In this document: one piece after another, positions 54,330 through 63,453 of the stretch
Layout: the number at the start of each line of letters is the position of its first letter
Position numbering within the stretch: the first letter of the stretch is position 1
NCBI RefSeq assembly: GCF_000515215.1
Contig: NZ_KI911557.1
Location: 2,537,741 to 2,601,740 of the forward strand
Length of the DNA stretch: 64,000 nt
Source: Methylomonas sp. 11b
Lineage (GTDB): Bacteria > Pseudomonadota > Gammaproteobacteria > Methylococcales > Methylomonadaceae
Direction of reading: 5' to 3'
The notes under the pieces: model-generated
The model's database searches: none
What the model saw: only the letters and a program-made list of their open reading frames with translations
Told to the model about the DNA's origin: nothing
Program-made: the position numbers and the translations under genes

Positions 54330-54860
54330 CTAAAGCCGTTTCAACTGTATCCGCGTTCTTAATGCCGGCAGCCAACTCCTGCTGGAAAAATGCAAGCAAG
54401 GCAAGTTATGCGGCGTAATAGTCACTTGCCAATGTTCATCTCGAAAAAACATCAGTTTTAAATTGGCTTCGTCCAGCACCAACACCTCGTTCAACAAAAA
54501 TGAGCCGTAGGGCACAGCAAACGAACGCGCCGCCAACACCTTGAGCTGGCCATCCAGCAAGATTATCTCCGTGGCTTCTTCAAAGGGACAATCCCAATCG
54601 CAGATTAATAGGTATTCGTGGGCCGGCGTTTGAAATTGATGTAAAAGCCGGTAGCCCGGTACATAACAAGAACTCGGCAAGCCATTGATCATTAATTGGG
54701 TCTGCAACGGCCAGTGTTGATAGTCACCGGCATGATCTTTCAAGGAAAAAATATCGATTGTTTGCATCAGTTCGATTTGAAAAAAACGCGTGTCCGGATT
54801 GATTTTCTCATAGTCGATAGCCCGGCAAATTGGCGTTAATCCATAGTCACTTGGGCGCAT
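54330..54860 (-). CDS. Hypothetical protein (176 residues)
   Basis: No family recognised and no signal peptide or TM helix. It begins MRPSDYGLTPICRAIDYEKI and has a beta-rich middle (YLLICDWDCPFEEATEIILL, GSFLLNEVLVLDEANLKLMF) and a short basic C terminus. The alternating hydrophobic pattern and clean coding frame suggest a real cytoplasmic protein. It stands alone on its strand, 188 bases from the divergent aldose epimerase-like gene. Confidence 0.62.
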   Translation of the reverse strand: MRPSDYGLTPICRAIDYEKINPDTRFFQIELMQTIDIFSLKDHAGDYQHWPLQTQLMINGLPSSCYVPGYRLLHQFQTPAHEYLLICDWDCPFEEATEIILLDGQLKVLAARSFAVPYGSFLLNEVLVLDEANLKLMFFRDEHWQVTITPHNLPCLHFSSRSWLPALRTRIQLKRL

Positions 54861-55048
54861 CGTTTAGCTGAAACTTCGGCACTACAAGCTGAAATCCCCC
54901 ATTTTATTGGCCTCGTTGTTTACAATAGCCGCTAAAGCACTTTTTTAACCGAGAAAATCAGCTCAATTCAATTCACTTGCGAAGCATGGAGCCGAACTCG
55001 TCCCACCTCATACCGCAACACCATTAAAGTACAGGACATATTTCCCCA

Positions 55049-55765
55049 ATGAAATTCACCGACACGGGCACCCTGATCAACTGGCAGTTAGACGATATTC
55101 ATATTATCCAACCCTTACACGACAAACCAGACGGCGGCTCGCGGGGCGGCGTGTATCTGTGCATACCCAACTTTGAAGAATTAACACCGCCTTTCGCGCT
55201 TAAACACGGCGAATATCGGATAACACCTTGCGACAGCGACCTGCCGCATCAAAAAAACCTCACTGCGCCGGCTGATGTGAATTGGGGTTCTGTCGAGGTA
55301 ATAACCGACTGGCAAGAGCTGACGGAAGCAAACGGCAAAACCCTGACGGTCAGCACCCGGATTCGCGCGGTGTCGGAAACCGCGCTGGTTCGCCCCGGCT
55401 TTCACCCTTATTTCTCGATTTCGCCTAACAGCTTTATCGACATTGCGGATACGCAGATCGAAGTTGCAACGCTCCCGCACGATAGCTTAAGAGTACACCA
55501 CGCAAAATCGCCAGCAGCACCGGTCAAATTGAGCACAGCTGATTACACGGTCACGATGGCTTGCAATATATCGCCATTGTCGGAAAGTCTAGCGTTGGCG
55601 TTTGGTATTTGGAGCGATAAAAAAGCCGAGTATGTCTGCATCGAGCCTATCATCGGCCAGCAACCCGGCCCGGACGGCCTGCCGACGCCGCTGACATTGC
55701 AACAGGATGAAGAGTTGGTGATGGTGTTTACGATTCGGGCGGAGAGCGTGGGATTTGCGGCTTAG
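55049..55765 (+). CDS. Aldose 1-epimerase-family protein
   Basis: 238 residues, somewhat short for galactose mutarotases. GGSRGGVYLCIPNFEELTPP is the N-terminal conserved region, ETALVRPGFHPYFSIS carries the catalytic His, and EYVCIEPIIGQQPGPDGLPT the catalytic Glu. The fold is a beta sandwich that interconverts sugar anomers. The protein resembles the hexose-6-phosphate mutarotase branch in size. It stands alone, so the sugar cannot be deduced. Confidence 0.83.
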   Translation: MKFTDTGTLINWQLDDIHIIQPLHDKPDGGSRGGVYLCIPNFEELTPPFALKHGEYRITPCDSDLPHQKNLTAPADVNWGSVEVITDWQELTEANGKTLTVSTRIRAVSETALVRPGFHPYFSISPNSFIDIADTQIEVATLPHDSLRVHHAKSPAAPVKLSTADYTVTMACNISPLSESLALAFGIWSDKKAEYVCIEPIIGQQPGPDGLPTPLTLQQDEELVMVFTIRAESVGFAA

Positions 55766-55818
55766 CCACCAATTTTAGGCGGAGATAAACCGACAGACTT
55801 GCCGGCCTACTTGGCTTT

Positions 55819-56355
55819 TCATGCGCGGCTACATGCCACAAACTTAAAAAAACTGCGAGTCATCGACTCCCGTATATTTTGCGGATTTCCATACGCCTCG
55901 CTGTGATACCAAAGTTCTGGCGCCAAGGCTGATGGAAAGACGTACATAGGCGCCGCCAAACCGGCCACCGCTAACTCCGGCTCAAGAAAGGTCAGATCCT
56001 GCTTGATCAAAAACAGCGGCTGAAACGCCTGGGCCTGTGAAACCGGCAGGTCGTTAAGACCCAGGGCAGAGTTAGCAGATTGCGTAACCGCCAGCGGCGT
56101 CATTGACAGCGTCGTAAAACCATTGCCAAAGTTCAGCCGAAACCAATAAGTAAATGCACTTTTAGCTGAAGCGACAAAAAACACCAACTCGCCGTCAGGC
56201 GCGACGACCGTTGGTTTTAACTCAAACCCAGCGGTATATTCCGGATCTGCCATCAGTTCGTACCGAGCTCGCTCGATAGGACAATCGTCGGCGACACTCA
56301 CCCCGGCAGCCAAACTAGATACCAACATCAGGGCAAAAATAATAGCCTTTGTCAT
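55819..56355 (-). CDS. Hypothetical secreted protein
   Basis: About 178 residues from ATG at 56355 with an AAGG-type ribosome site, starting MTKAIIFALMLVSSLAAGVS. The signal peptide is probably cleaved before DDCPIERARYEL. The mature part has repeated beta segments and two Cys (near the N and C ends), which could form a disulfide. No known family. It is downstream of dapD on the same strand but separated by about 90 bases. Confidence 0.68.
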   Translation of the reverse strand: MTKAIIFALMLVSSLAAGVSVADDCPIERARYELMADPEYTAGFELKPTVVAPDGELVFFVASAKSAFTYWFRLNFGNGFTTLSMTPLAVTQSANSALGLNDLPVSQAQAFQPLFLIKQDLTFLEPELAVAGLAAPMYVFPSALAPELWYHSEAYGNPQNIRESMTRSFFKFVACSRA

Positions 56356-56442
56356 AGTCGAGGACCTTGGGTTAGGTTGATTGCAGAGCTTAAACACTGG
56401 GTTTCACTGCCGTTCCACCCAGCCTAGCGTTCTGACGTTACA

Positions 56443-57261
56443 TCAATCCCGCAACAACTCATTAATCCCGGTTTTGCTGCGAGTTTTTTCGTCCACTTGC
56501 TTGATGATCACCGCGCAATACAAGCTGTGGCTGCCGTCTTTAGAAGGCAGGTTACCGGAGACGACCACGGAGCCGGCCGGGATGCGACCGTAGCTTACTT
56601 CGCCGGTCATGCGGTTGAAAATCTTGGTGCTTTGGCCTATGTAGACGCCCATCGATACTACGCAGTTGTCTTCGACGATGACACCTTCGACGATTTCGGA
56701 GCGGGCGCCGATGAAGCAGTTGTCGCCGATGATGGTGGGGTTAGCTTGCAGCGGCTCCAACACGCCGCCGATGCCGACGCCGCCGGACAAATGCACGTTT
56801 TTACCGATTTGCGCGCAAGAGCCGACCGTTACCCAGGTATCGACCATGGTGCCGCTGTCGACGTAAGCGCCGATGTTGACGTATGACGGCATCAGGATCG
56901 CGCCGGGCGCAATGTATGAACCGTAACGGGCGACCGCATTCGGCACCACACGGACGCCGGCTTGAGCGAAATCGGCTTCGCTGTACTGGCCGAATTTGGT
57001 CGGCACTTTGTCGTAATAACGCACGTCGCCGCTTTCGATGACTTTGTTTTCGTTGATCCGAAACGACAGCAACACGGCTTTTTTCAGCCATTGATTGGTG
57101 ACCCAATCGCCGTCTTTTTTCTCGGCGACGCGAGCTTCGCCTTTGTCGAGCATATTCAAGACTTCCGCAACCGCGTTACGGACTTCGGCGGAGACTGTGG
57201 ACGGGCTGATGTCGGCGCGGTTTTCAAAGGCGTCGTTGATGATGGTTTCCAGGTTTGACAT
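56443..57261 (-). CDS. dapD: Tetrahydrodipicolinate N-succinyltransferase
   Basis: 272 residues, standard length. The N-terminal helical domain ends with [20 protein letters not shown], then a left-handed beta helix of hexapeptide repeats: [60 protein letters not shown]. It succinylates tetrahydrodipicolinate, the first committed step of the succinylase branch of diaminopimelate synthesis. It lies between the dapC gene and a secreted-protein gene on the same strand; dapE is further left. Confidence 0.97.
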   Translation of the reverse strand: MSNLETIINDAFENRADISPSTVSAEVRNAVAEVLNMLDKGEARVAEKKDGDWVTNQWLKKAVLLSFRINENKVIESGDVRYYDKVPTKFGQYSEADFAQAGVRVVPNAVARYGSYIAPGAILMPSYVNIGAYVDSGTMVDTWVTVGSCAQIGKNVHLSGGVGIGGVLEPLQANPTIIGDNCFIGARSEIVEGVIVEDNCVVSMGVYIGQSTKIFNRMTGEVSYGRIPAGSVVVSGNLPSKDGSHSLYCAVIIKQVDEKTRSKTGINELLRD

Positions 57262-57291
57262 GGTATTTCTTAGGGTTAGTGATTAACGGGG

Positions 57292-57363
57292 ATAGGATGT
57301 GCCGACGCAGGAGGCGCATCGTCTTCGCGACCGATGCGCTTCACGTTGTTCAGCACATCCTAT
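57292..57363. repeat. Nested inverted repeat spanning the dapC stop and dapD leader
   Basis: Outer arms ATAGGATGTGC (57292-57302) and GCACATCCTAT (57353-57363) are perfect 11-base complements; the right arm covers the dapC stop codon (57360-57362). Inside lies a second perfect hairpin, GCGCATCG (57314-57321) and CGATGCGC (57332-57339). The RNA could form a long two-part stem just before dapD. It may be a mobile palindromic repeat or a regulatory/processing structure in the dapC-dapD message. Confidence 0.68.
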
Positions 57364-58562
57364 GGGTTGTTTTCATTGAGAAATGCTTTAATCCGTTGCG
57401 CAGCTTCTACACACTCTTCAATAGGCGCGACCAAGGCAATCCGCACATGATTGGCGCCGGGATTGATGCCGCCGCTATCGCGCGACAAGTAGCTGCCGGG
57501 CAGTACCGTAATGTTTTGCTCGGCAAACAGCTTTTGCGCAAATTCTGTATCCGAGATCGGTGTCTTCAGCCAGATGTAAAAGCTGGCCGGCGGCCGGCTG
57601 ATCTCGCACACATCCTGCAAAATCTCGATAAACGCGGTGAATTTGTCGCGGTACAACTGGCGGTTGTGCCTGACATGCTCTTCGTCGTTCCAGGCGGCGA
57701 TGCTGGCGTGCTGGGTCGGCACCGGCATCGGGCAGCCGTGGTAGGTGCGGTATTTGAAATACTGCTGCAACACCTCGGCGTCGCCGGCGACAAAGCCGGA
57801 ACGCAATCCCGGCGCGTTGGAGCGTTTGGACAGGCTTTGGAAAATTACGCAGCGTTTGAAATCGGTGTTGCCGGCCTGATAAGCGCTTTGCAGCAAGCCT
57901 TGCGGCGGATGGGCCTCGTCGTCGTAGAGCTCGGTGTAACACTCGTCCGAAGCGATGACAAAATCGTATTTTTCGGCCAAAGCTAATAATTTCAGATGAT
58001 CGGCTGGCGTCAACACCGTGCCGGTCGGGTTGCCCGGCGAGCAGATAAAGATCAACTGGCAACGTTGCCAAATCGCCTCCGGCACGCTGTCAAAGTCCGG
58101 CAAGTAGCCGTCGGCCTCGACCGTATTCAGATAATACGGCTCGGCACCGGCCAGCAGAGCTGCACCTTCGTAGATCTGGTAAAACGGATTGGGCATGATC
58201 ACCACCGGCTTGTCGGCAGAATCAATTACCGCTTGCGCCAGCGAGAACAAGGCCTCGCGGGTACCGTTGACCGGCAACACCTGGGTTTCGGCGTCCACAC
58301 CCCCGGCCGGAATCCCAAAGCGGCGGCAAGTCCAGTCGGCGATGGTCTGCCGCAATTCCGGCAAACCTTTGGTGGTCGGATATTGGGTCAAGCCGTGCAA
58401 ATGTTGCAGTAAGGCTTCCTGAATAAAGTGCGGGGTGGCGTGCTTGGGTTCACCGATCGACAGAGCGATATGCGCTTTGTCGACTGGCGGCGTGACGCCT
58501 TGTTTCAGCGTGGCAAGCTTTTCAAACGGGTACGGATGTAACTGGGATAAATGCGGGTTCAT
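57360..58562 (-). CDS. dapC: N-succinyldiaminopimelate aminotransferase (DapC-type)
   Basis: 400 residues from ATG at 58562, which overlaps the stop of the metalloprotease gene (TAATG); the four preceding in-frame codons are unlikely. LSIGEPKHATPHFIQEAL, LPVNGTREALFSLAQAV, FICSPGNPTGTVLTPADH and FQSLSKRSNAPGLRSGFVAG (PLP Lys in SLSKRS) are fold type I class I/II aminotransferase motifs in DapC-like order. It forms N-succinyl-L,L-diaminopimelate. dapD follows about 100 bases downstream. Confidence 0.93.
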   Translation of the reverse strand: MNPHLSQLHPYPFEKLATLKQGVTPPVDKAHIALSIGEPKHATPHFIQEALLQHLHGLTQYPTTKGLPELRQTIADWTCRRFGIPAGGVDAETQVLPVNGTREALFSLAQAVIDSADKPVVIMPNPFYQIYEGAALLAGAEPYYLNTVEADGYLPDFDSVPEAIWQRCQLIFICSPGNPTGTVLTPADHLKLLALAEKYDFVIASDECYTELYDDEAHPPQGLLQSAYQAGNTDFKRCVIFQSLSKRSNAPGLRSGFVAGDAEVLQQYFKYRTYHGCPMPVPTQHASIAAWNDEEHVRHNRQLYRDKFTAFIEILQDVCEISRPPASFYIWLKTPISDTEFAQKLFAEQNITVLPGSYLSRDSGGINPGANHVRIALVAPIEECVEAAQRIKAFLNENNP

Positions 58563-59347
58563 TATTTGCTGCAACGCGGTTGTCTGCCGGCACCCCAGGC
58601 TTGTTGCTGTAGCTGGACGGCTCTGCCCATATTTTGATTCAAATTATCGATGCGGCTGGCATGCGATGGATGAGTGGACATAAATTCGATAGGCTGACCG
58701 CCCTGCGCGGCTTTGTCCATTTTCAACCATAAATTGACGCTTTGCCGCGGGTCGAAGCCGGCTTTGGCCATTAAATCCAAGCCTATGGTATCGGCTTCGG
58801 TTTCGTGAATCCGGCTGTACGGCAGGATTACGCCATATTGCGCGCCCACGCCCAACAGGCCCAATGCGGTTTGACCCAAGGCGGTTTGCGGCTGCGTCAC
58901 CGCTTGCACCATGGCCAAACCGGTGCTGACCGCCGTTTCCTGCGACAAGCGCTCGTTGCTGTGTCTGGATAACACATGGCCAATTTCATGACCGATTACC
59001 GCCGCCAGCTGGTCCTGGTTATCCACCAAATTGATCAGTCCGGTATGCACGCCGATTTTGTTGCCAGGTAGGGCAAAGGCGTTCAAGGATTCGTCTTCAA
59101 ACACCACCACTTCCCATTGCCCGCCGGTTTGCTGGGTAATAGCGTACGCCACGCATTGGGCGAACTGGCTGTAGCGCTGATTGCCGCTGATCGGGTTTTT
59201 GCTCTTCATACTGCTGAAGGCTTGCAAACCCATCTGATCGACCTGATTGTCCGGCATATAAATAAACTGCGAGCGGCCGGTGGGGCTGGTGGCACAAGCG
59301 TTTAGCAACAAGGAAACAGCTGTGCAAAGAAAGAGTTTTTTCAACAT
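58562..59347 (-). CDS. M48-family metalloprotease lipoprotein
   Basis: About 261 residues from ATG at 59347, starting MLKKLFLCTAVSLLLNACAT, a lipoprotein signal with lipobox LNAC (Cys18). The zinc site is AAVIGHEIGHVLSRHSNE (His120, Glu121, His124) with a downstream Glu in RIHETEADTIGLDLMAKAGF. This matches LoiP/YcaL-like periplasmic proteases of the outer membrane. It may process outer-membrane proteins. The stop overlaps the dapC start; any functional link to lysine synthesis is unlikely. Confidence 0.92.
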   Translation of the reverse strand: MLKKLFLCTAVSLLLNACATSPTGRSQFIYMPDNQVDQMGLQAFSSMKSKNPISGNQRYSQFAQCVAYAITQQTGGQWEVVVFEDESLNAFALPGNKIGVHTGLINLVDNQDQLAAVIGHEIGHVLSRHSNERLSQETAVSTGLAMVQAVTQPQTALGQTALGLLGVGAQYGVILPYSRIHETEADTIGLDLMAKAGFDPRQSVNLWLKMDKAAQGGQPIEFMSTHPSHASRIDNLNQNMGRAVQLQQQAWGAGRQPRCSK

Positions 59348-59533
59348 GGCGACAACATCCGCAAGGAAAAGAAGCGGCATTCTAGCGTAACTTGTGGGCC
59401 GGGGTTAAAAGCTTTTTGGCCAATCAAGCCCAGTTCCAACTCCGGATTGAACCCAGGCTATTTGCAGAGCAGTCCCTGGAAACACCTCGATTGTTTTTGT
59501 CAGCCGCTGCCAAAGAAATAAAAATCGCCGGGA

Positions 59534-60025
59534 TTACGCGTTTTCCAGCATGTGTAAAAGTTGCTGCAAGCAAAACAACGTCGCCTGCTGCCGTATCGAC
59601 TGCCGGTCGCCGCTGAATTGTTTCTTCAAGCAAGCACCGTTAGCGCCACGCTTTTGCCAGGCGATAAATACGGTTCCGACCGGCTTTAGCGGCGTGCCGC
59701 CATCAGGCCCGGCAATACCGGTGACGGCCAAAGCCAGATCGGCCAGACTATTTGTCAAAGTGCCCGCCACCATTTCCAAAGCAGTCTCTTCGCTCACCGC
59801 ACCCACTCTCGCCAAAGTCTCCGGTTTGACACCCAGCATATCGATCTTGGCATCGTTGCTGTAGGTAACAAAACCACGATCAAACCATCCGGAACTGCCC
59901 GGTACATCGGTAATTGCCTTGGCAATACCGCCGCCGGTACAGGATTCGGACAAGGCCAGACGTAGACTTAGGATGTTTAGGCGATTGCCGAGTGCTTCGG
60001 CGAGTAAATAGCTTGGATCGTGCAT
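59534..60025 (-). CDS. pncC: Nicotinamide-nucleotide amidohydrolase (CinA C-terminal domain type)
   Basis: 163 residues, the stand-alone CinA_C length. LALSESCTGGGIAKAITDVP with GSSGWFDRGFVTYSNDAK is the catalytic Ser-Cys-Thr-Gly-Gly region, and LALAVTGIAGPDGGTPLKPV the second conserved loop. It deamidates nicotinamide mononucleotide for NAD salvage. The C-terminal extension (about residues 135-163) is Gln/Leu-rich. In many bacteria pncC sits before recA, which is not seen here. Confidence 0.93.
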   Translation of the reverse strand: MHDPSYLLAEALGNRLNILSLRLALSESCTGGGIAKAITDVPGSSGWFDRGFVTYSNDAKIDMLGVKPETLARVGAVSEETALEMVAGTLTNSLADLALAVTGIAGPDGGTPLKPVGTVFIAWQKRGANGACLKKQFSGDRQSIRQQATLFCLQQLLHMLENA

Positions 60026-60067
60026 GACAGTCCGGTTAGCTGATACGGCATCAAGCCGAGAAGGGAT

Positions 60068-60101
60068 TTTGTTGCAGCGGATAGGTCATCGCTGCAACAA
60101 A
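60068..60101 (-). repeat. Hairpin downstream of the DUF502 gene
   Basis: Perfect 12-base arms TTTGTTGCAGCG (60068-60079) and CGCTGCAACAAA (60090-60101) with a 10-base loop. It lies ten bases after the DUF502 stop. Lacking a U-run, it is a likely 3' end structure of uncertain terminator strength. Confidence 0.6.
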
Positions 60102-60110
60102 CAGACAAAC

Positions 60111-60689
60111 TTACTTGGGTAGTTTGGCGATTTCCGCGACTTTTTCGAAATCGGCGCCGACGCTGATGATAAAACTAGTCACTTGCTCGATGCTCATGTC
60201 CGACTTGATCACTTTCGATTCGTGGACAATCACCGCGAAACCTGAAGTAGGATTGGGCGATGTAGGCACAAACAACACATAACGGTCGTCGGTCTTGTTG
60301 GTGACATAGGCAGGTACCCAAATGCCGTCTTTAGGATATTCGATGTAAACCACTTCACGCGGTTCTTGCAACTGATGCCCGGCGATCATGTTCACCAGCT
60401 TTTTAGTCACGCGGTAAATCGTGCTTAGCAGCGGAATCCGCTCGATCAAGTGTTCGAACATCGCAATGATGGAAAACCGGCCCAGGCTGACCCGATGTCC
60501 CACGTAGGTAATGGTCGCGAAACTGGCGGCAAACAACAGAAACGTCACCAGATAATTGTCGGAGTAACCGTAAACGAATTGAAACAAATCTGTAAGCCGG
60601 TCTTTTACGAACAAGACGATTTGCACAATCACCATAATCGGGATAAATGCCAGAACGCCGATCAGGGTGTGATTAAGGATTTTCTTCAT
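60111..60689 (-). CDS. DUF502-family membrane protein
   Basis: 192 residues from ATG at 60689, with GGTAGGCG upstream; the longer open frame overlaps the end of cydB and is not family-like. Two N-terminal TM helices (IGVLAFIPIMVIVQIVLFVK; YLVTFLLFAASFATITYVGH), then a soluble part with ERIPLLSTIYRVTKKLVNMI, REVVYIEYPKDGIWVPAYVT and VLFVPTSPNPTSGFAVIVHE, the DUF502 signature. Function unknown; such proteins often accompany aspartyl-tRNA synthetase genes, which are absent here. Confidence 0.92.
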   Translation of the reverse strand: MKKILNHTLIGVLAFIPIMVIVQIVLFVKDRLTDLFQFVYGYSDNYLVTFLLFAASFATITYVGHRVSLGRFSIIAMFEHLIERIPLLSTIYRVTKKLVNMIAGHQLQEPREVVYIEYPKDGIWVPAYVTNKTDDRYVLFVPTSPNPTSGFAVIVHESKVIKSDMSIEQVTSFIISVGADFEKVAEIAKLPK

Positions 60690-60801
60690 GATGCGCCTAC
60701 CTGTATTAATTATAGTTGTTAGGAAACTAGGTTTTAGCAGAGTTAGCCCGGTTAAGGAAGTCTCGATGCATGTAGTCCTTCCCAAATGAACATTGATGGG
60801 C

Positions 60802-61893
60802 TCAAGGTAACATTTTATATAGGCCGCGCGTCGCAATAGCCATAAGCGGCAGCAGCACGCCAGTCACCCACAGCAGCGAGCTCAACGTCACTTGACTGGC
60901 GCTGGCGTCCCAAATAGTCAGCGAACTGTTTAACGATATATTGGACGGTGCCAAAAACGGAAACAGGGACACACCCATGGTCAAAATCACCATCACCACC
61001 GTCACCGCGCTGGCCAGCTGCGCCCAATAAGCCTTATCCAGACGCGACAGCACCAACCCGGCTATCCCGCACACAAAAGCCAAAGCTGGCAACGCCCATA
61101 AGGCGGGTTCGTGCTCGTAATTGTCCAGCCACAAACCGTCGCCGCGCTTCACGAATTTAGTCAAGGGATTGGAAACGCCACTAGGCATGATGTCGGTAGT
61201 GACATGATAGCCTTCCAGATGGGTAATCCAGCCGCCCGCCAGCGCAAACAACACCAAAAAAGCCAGGCCGCCGGACATCGCCAAGGCTTTACTGCGCTGA
61301 TAAAGCGCGTCTTGGGTATGCGTTTGCAGGTAAATCGCGCCATGCATCGTCAATAATGCCACGCAGGTAGCACCGACCAGCGAGGCAAACGGACTGAACA
61401 GCCCGGAAAAACTGCCCAGAAAAGCAATGTGCATATCGCTAGCCAAATGAAACGGCACACCTTTCAATAGATTGCCGGCCATCACCCCCAACAGAGCCGC
61501 CGGCAGCAAGCCACTGATAAACAGGGCTTTATCCCATTTTTTTAGCCAGTCTTCGCGAGTCACACTAGCTCTGAAATACCATCCCAAAGGCCGCACGAAC
61601 AGCGATAACACCGTCAACAACAGCAAAGGCTGAAAACTGGCAAACGTCGCCGCATACACTGTCGGCCAGCCGGCAAACAACACACCGATGGTTGCCAATA
61701 GCCAGACCTGATTGCCGGCGCTGGTTGGCGCCAATCTGGCAACCAGCTCGGCGCGCTGCGCTTCGGAGGCATTCAAAAACGGTAACAACATGCTGACGCC
61801 GATCTCGATACCGCTGCTCAGCACAAAACCCACGACAAACAAGCCCAACACGCCCCAACAGACCAAGCGCAGCATTTCATAATCAAGCAACAT
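60802..61893 (-). CDS. cydB: Cytochrome bd-like oxidase subunit II (CydB), altered acidic residues
   Basis: 363 residues, eight to nine TM helices. MLLDYEMLRLVCWGVLGLFV, AGNQVWLLATIGVLFAGWPT, LFVRPLGWYFRASV and LTIWDASASQVTLSSLLWV align well with CydB. Positions that in E. coli CydB read TDGFDMGVG and HWDGNQVW are here SSGIEIGVS and TSAGNQVW, so the Asp residues linked to the catalytic heme and proton path are missing (comparison from memory). It overlaps the cydA end by 11 bases. No CydX-like gene was found downstream. Confidence 0.85.
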   Translation of the reverse strand: MLLDYEMLRLVCWGVLGLFVVGFVLSSGIEIGVSMLLPFLNASEAQRAELVARLAPTSAGNQVWLLATIGVLFAGWPTVYAATFASFQPLLLLTVLSLFVRPLGWYFRASVTREDWLKKWDKALFISGLLPAALLGVMAGNLLKGVPFHLASDMHIAFLGSFSGLFSPFASLVGATCVALLTMHGAIYLQTHTQDALYQRSKALAMSGGLAFLVLFALAGGWITHLEGYHVTTDIMPSGVSNPLTKFVKRGDGLWLDNYEHEPALWALPALAFVCGIAGLVLSRLDKAYWAQLASAVTVVMVILTMGVSLFPFLAPSNISLNSSLTIWDASASQVTLSSLLWVTGVLLPLMAIATRGLYKMLP

Positions 61894-63289
61894 GACTTGG
61901 CTCCTGGTTAAACGGCAACACTTCTACACTGCCCTGCTCGATAAATTTTAAAGTTAACATCACAGCCAACGCCAGCAGCCCGGTATATGCCAAACCGTAA
62001 GCCGCTAGGCTGACTGCTAGATCGGCGACAGTCAGCGTGGACACACCTTGCCAGGTGGGCAGCATATCGGCAACCAACCAGGGCTGCCGGCCGAACTCCG
62101 AGATAAACCAGCCGCTGCCGCTCGCCAGCCAAGGCAACGGTAAGGCATAAACACTGGCCTTAAATAACCAGACATGGCGCCAACCGAGAATGCTAGAGGC
62201 ATTCGCCGCTAAAAACAGCAGCGCCAGCAATACACCTGCTGCAATCATCAATCTATATCCCCAATACAATGGCGCGGTAGCCGGCACGCTGGCGCGCACG
62301 GCTAATTCTATCTGCGCCGGGTTGGCGTCGGTCACGCTCTCCCGCCAGCGCTTCAGCAATAAGGCATGGCCCAAATCGACTTTGGCGGCGGCAAATGCCG
62401 CCAGCAATTCCGGCTCCTTTTTGTCGTCGCGCAATTCTTGCAGCAGAGCATAAGCTTTTACGCCATTGCTGATGCGCTGGCGATTTTGCTCCAGAGTCGC
62501 ATCATTGGGCAGACCGTTAATGGCCGCCAGCTTGTTATGCTGCATCGCACCCGCGCCATAAATGCTGACATCGTCTATCGCCATGGTGGCAATCACAGTC
62601 ACCAAACCAAAAGCCGCGGCGATGCGGTAAGAACGTTGCGCCAGTTCGATTTGGCGCTGCTTGAGTAAATAGTAAGCGCTGATAGCCAACATAAAGCCGG
62701 CGGTCACCACATAACTGGCCAGCAGACTATGCACAATTTTCGCCCAAGCCAGCGGATTGGTCAGCACCTGCGATAAATCGAGCAACTCCAGCCGCAGCGT
62801 TTGCGGATTTAATTCCGCACCCACCGGATTTTGCATCCAGCCGCTGGCAAGCAGAAAGCCAAACAAACTCAAGTGGCAGCCGATAGCGATTAACCAAGTC
62901 ACCACAAGATGCGACCACTTGCCCAAGCGCTGCCAACCGAACAAAAACCAACCCAGCCCATTGGCGGCTATAAACAAACCGGCAAACCCCAGCAATAAAG
63001 GGAGGGCAAACACATCGCCGACATAATGCGAGAAATACGACCAATTGGTCCCGAATTGACAAGCCATCGCCAGAGAAGAAGCCATGCTCAAGCCAAAACC
63101 GATGACAAACAGCTTGCCCCAATATTGCGTCAACCGCTGGTAAACGCCCTGCCCGCTTATAACAAACCAGGATTCCATGCCCGCCAACAATAGCGACAAA
63201 CCCAACGTCAACGGTACGCATAGAAAATATTGCACCGCATGCAGCGCAAACTGCGCCCGCGATAACTCAACAACCGTTTCGGAAATCAT
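61883..63289 (-). CDS. cydA: Cytochrome bd-like subunit I (CydA) lacking heme d and b595 ligands
   Basis: 468 residues from ATG at 63289 with GAGGAG upstream (GTG at 63295 is too close to that site). Homology is clear: ELSRAQFALHAVQYFLCVPL, QFGTNWSYFSHYVGDVF, EFGRQPWLVADMLPTW. Heme b558 ligands persist (His187 in AKIVHS, Met348 in YRLM). The heme d His19 of E. coli is Tyr21 here, with a His four residues earlier; the segment PLLLGFAGLFIAANGLGWFL has no Glu where E99 and E107 should be; E74 is Ala. The Q-loop is about 50-60 residues shorter, keeping KLAAI but not the following Glu. It may not reduce oxygen in the usual way. Confidence 0.85.
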   Translation of the reverse strand: MISETVVELSRAQFALHAVQYFLCVPLTLGLSLLLAGMESWFVISGQGVYQRLTQYWGKLFVIGFGLSMASSLAMACQFGTNWSYFSHYVGDVFALPLLLGFAGLFIAANGLGWFLFGWQRLGKWSHLVVTWLIAIGCHLSLFGFLLASGWMQNPVGAELNPQTLRLELLDLSQVLTNPLAWAKIVHSLLASYVVTAGFMLAISAYYLLKQRQIELAQRSYRIAAAFGLVTVIATMAIDDVSIYGAGAMQHNKLAAINGLPNDATLEQNRQRISNGVKAYALLQELRDDKKEPELLAAFAAAKVDLGHALLLKRWRESVTDANPAQIELAVRASVPATAPLYWGYRLMIAAGVLLALLFLAANASSILGWRHVWLFKASVYALPLPWLASGSGWFISEFGRQPWLVADMLPTWQGVSTLTVADLAVSLAAYGLAYTGLLALAVMLTLKFIEQGSVEVLPFNQEPSHVA

Positions 63290-63453
63290 CCCCACTCCTC
63301 GGTCAAGCTCAAAAATGCGGGCAATTATAGAGTTATCCGCTTGCTTGTCTGCGATTTTCTCGATCGATTCGCATTAAATCCAGAGTGAAAAACTGGAGAA
63401 TACCGACTACTGATATACACTTTTCAACTTACAAGCACACATTCCAAAACCTC

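Noticed and set aside
57255..57986. 243-codon plus-strand frame across dapD/dapC
   Set aside because: Antisense to dapC with its real motifs on the minus strand; it also reads through the nested palindrome.
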